DNA of 64,000 bases from Ostrinia nubilalis (taxonomy: Eukaryota > Arthropoda > Insecta > Lepidoptera > Crambidae), in contig NC_087092.1 of NCBI RefSeq assembly GCF_963855985.1, positions 5,208,001 through 5,272,000 of the forward strand, read 5' to 3'. The notes beneath the pieces are model-generated. The model worked only from the letters and a program-made list of their open reading frames with translations, had not been told where the DNA came from and ran no database searches. Position numbers and translations under genes: made by a program. Each line of letters opens with the position of its first letter. Position 1 is the first letter of the stretch. Shown here piece after piece: positions 61,748-64,000 of the stretch.

Positions 61748-63745
61748 ACGTTGAACAATGTTGGCTTTACGAGGATATGTGGTTTCACGAAGCGTTTGAT
61801 GCTTCAGTGAAGTTTGGTTGTTGATTGGAGAAATGACTTCTCTTATCAACATCGCTTTTAATCTACTCTGTAATTGATTTTGATGAGGCCTGTTTGTGTT
61901 GTCTGGGTGAATGGGAGTGGGTTCGATTCTTTGGTAAAGATTAAAGAGCATTGCTATCGGCGGTAAAGCTTTTCAAAAGTTTGTTAAAGCTCAAAGTTAC
62001 ATTAAAGATGAAATTCTAAAGCAGTTTAACGATGCAGCAGATTTATATTTTGCTCGAAGTAGTGCTATAATTGAATCGCAAATAATACGCGTATTCAATT
62101 TTAGAAACTTTTGCTATTCCTATCAGCCAATTGAGAGTTATTTTATATTTCACTGAAGCAAAAAGCAAACAGCAAACAAAAATATATGTCATGTCAAAGT
62201 TAAACTTTACTACCTTTTACATCCAAAATACAAACAAACGATATATCTAAGGTCACTAAAAGAAATGAAAAAATCCTGTCCTACTGAATGGAGTCGGCCA
62301 TAAATTCCGTTGCAATAGTTGTAGCGAAAACAAAACATTTTTCATTCAACCCGCTCTTAATCCGTGGCGGGGTCGTAACGACGTTAGCCGGTCCATTTCT
62401 CAATTTTGGCCCGGTAAATACAGGGTGTAATAAGTGAAGATATCCGGAAGGTGCAACAAATAGCAAAAAAATATTGAAGATACTACTGTATTAGGATTGT
62501 AACTCTAGATTATCTTGTGATTTTATTTTATGAAGGAATCGAAACACTAATTGGCGTCTAGAATCAACTTTAATCGTATGAATTGCATTTGATTTAAAAC
62601 AAAACGTCAGTTTTATATTGCCTAAAACTCATACTTGGGTGGAAATGTACGAATCACGTCTAATAGGTATATCAAATGTAGCATTGACAAATCAGTAAAG
62701 TAAAACATGGAAATATTGTAAGAAAACAAAATCACTCTTGAAATTTGTTTACTATTGAACTATTTTTTTTTACTTTAACACGTTGATATTATGCTCAGGT
62801 ATTTATCAAATGTTTAATAAAAAAACCCCTAGTCTGATTATCTCAGATCTCCAAATTTCTAATGACTCACCCTGTATATCAAGCCCCTTTATTCTTAGCG
62901 GTGGACGCAGATAACCCTTCGACAGCCCGCGGCTCTGCGTGCCACGAGTCAGAAACTGTGCTGTCTAATTTTATTGCTTTCTGAAGTATTTGAGGGTTCA
63001 ATTTTATCTTAACACTGTAGCGAGACTTAAAATGGGTTATTTATACTAGAAAGATACTCAGTTGCAAGCAGGATACGTGATTGGGAACTACTTGAGAGCA
63101 TTATTGGGAAGTATTGGTATTGAAATAAATAGTACGTTAAGTATAATATGTTTGTGGTACAATATTGGCTTTAAAATCTTAGTCTTAATCTTATCTTATT
63201 GAACAGACAAACTGTTCAATTTATTATTCTGATGTCTCGATTGTTATAAGTAGTCTTTCTGGGATTAAATAGACTGGTAGAGTTATTTTTGAAAATACAA
63301 CTCAAATATTACTGTTTTAAACACAATAACCTCAGAATCCTTTTCTGTATGGCTATTTCGATTTATTTTTAACAGTAACTAACATTTTTTATAAGATTTT
63401 AAACTTTCGCGTTCCATTTCAACTAAAATAGAGAAACATGCGTCTCAACGCGACATTCAACGCGAAATGTCAAGCTGTGAGTACCTACATAAGTAACTCA
63501 TATAAAAAATGACGCGTTGAGACCCATGGTTCTCTATTTTACTAAAATTTTCTTAAGGTCACCATCTCAAACCAGCATAAGACAAATAAACAACGCCATA
63601 ACCATATAAATCACATACAAAGTAATGTAATCCACACATAAAGCGCTCGTAATCCTCTCCCGGTCCCGTCATCAACGGTAGTCGAAATTTTAATCACCCC
63701 AGCCTCGGGGATGGACGGTGCTCCTTACACGATATTCCCATTACT
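61748..63745. other. non-coding stretch
   Basis: No gene recognised. It contains an imperfect inverted repeat at 63424-63541. The minus-strand frame at 61703-61951 runs into the neighbouring inverted repeat and has no known motif. Confidence 0.35.
63424..63541. repeat. 29-bp inverted repeat, 60-base spacer
   Basis: Left arm 63424-63452 (TAAAATAGAGAAACATGCGT...) and right arm 63513-63541 (...GGTTCTCTATTTTA) pair over 29 bp with two mismatches. Possibly the ends of a 118-bp miniature element. Confidence 0.7.
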
Positions 63746-64000
63746 TAGTCCGCGGAATAATAAAATTTAATACAACCAACCGGTTTTAAAGCTGGAAGGA
63801 AAATTGTGAGAGTGCGATGGCGGGATAATTTTTGACAGTTTATTTTTTAATTCGTTACGCCTTACGTTGAAAAAAGCTAGGATAGGCTAAGAGCATAAAT
63901 ATGCAGTCTAGTAGTAACGTAGTCCGCAGAATAATAAAATTTCATACAACCAACCGGTTTTAAAGCTGGAAGGAAAATTGTGAGAGTGCGATAGCGGGAA
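63746..64000 (+). repeat. 174-bp spaced direct duplication, cut by window edge
   Basis: TAGTCCGC(G/A)GAATAATAAAA followed by ACAACCAACCGGTTTTAAAG and GAAGGAAAATTGTGAGAGTG occurs at 63746-63827 and again at 63920-64000, with very few differences. The second copy continues past the window. Confidence 0.85.

Overview
This window looks like a gene desert or very large intron from an insect nuclear genome, most likely a moth or butterfly. That is an inference. It rests on short non-autonomous Helitron-like elements ending in a GTCGCGG(G/T)CGGCCGCTAGT-type motif that I associate with Lepidoptera, a copia-type retrotransposon primed by an internal part of initiator tRNA-Met as in insect copia, AT-rich DNA with eukaryotic repeats, and the absence of bacterial-style operons. 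I could not identify any host protein-coding exon, rRNA, tRNA or known microRNA.

The only convincing long coding region is the gag-pol gene of a Ty1/copia LTR retrotransposon (element 53308-58649). It has two identical 183-bp LTRs, a perfect 5-bp target duplication (ATATT), an initiator-tRNA-Met-type primer site, a purine tract, and a 1319-codon reading frame with zinc knuckles, protease, integrase, reverse transcriptase and RNase H motifs. It is the middle layer of a three-layer nest. It sits inside an older AT-rich insertion bounded by 12-bp direct repeats (53140-53151 and 58823-58834). It also carries a 741-bp terminal-inverted-repeat DNA transposon (57625-58365, TA duplication) whose first three bases form the present stop codon of gag-pol.

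Layout. 1-6691: non-coding, G-rich patch, one Helitron-like element (1585-1792). 6692-8650: DNA transposon with 35-bp inverted ends and a decayed coding fragment. 8651-12509: non-coding, with a composition-rich block near 10.0-11.6 kb. 12510-13930: fold-back element with 174-bp inverted ends. 13931-19072: non-coding. 19073-19393: nearly perfect 146-bp hairpin inside a repeat. 20278-21828: two Helitron-like copies. 22525-23915: inverted-repeat element with a GCTTGCATG minisatellite. 23916-34274: non-coding with several local duplications and an 81-bp TTAA-flanked element. 34275-34912: 177-bp satellite, 3.6 copies. 35622-35944 and 47465-47638: two small inverted-repeat elements. 53140-58834: the copia nest. 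61328-61747: inverted-repeat element with a nested Helitron-like copy. 63746-64000: duplication running off the edge.

Apart from the copia gene, nothing here appears to act as a gene set. What can be read is a history of transposon insertion, nesting and local duplication in otherwise non-coding DNA, some of which may be regulatory.
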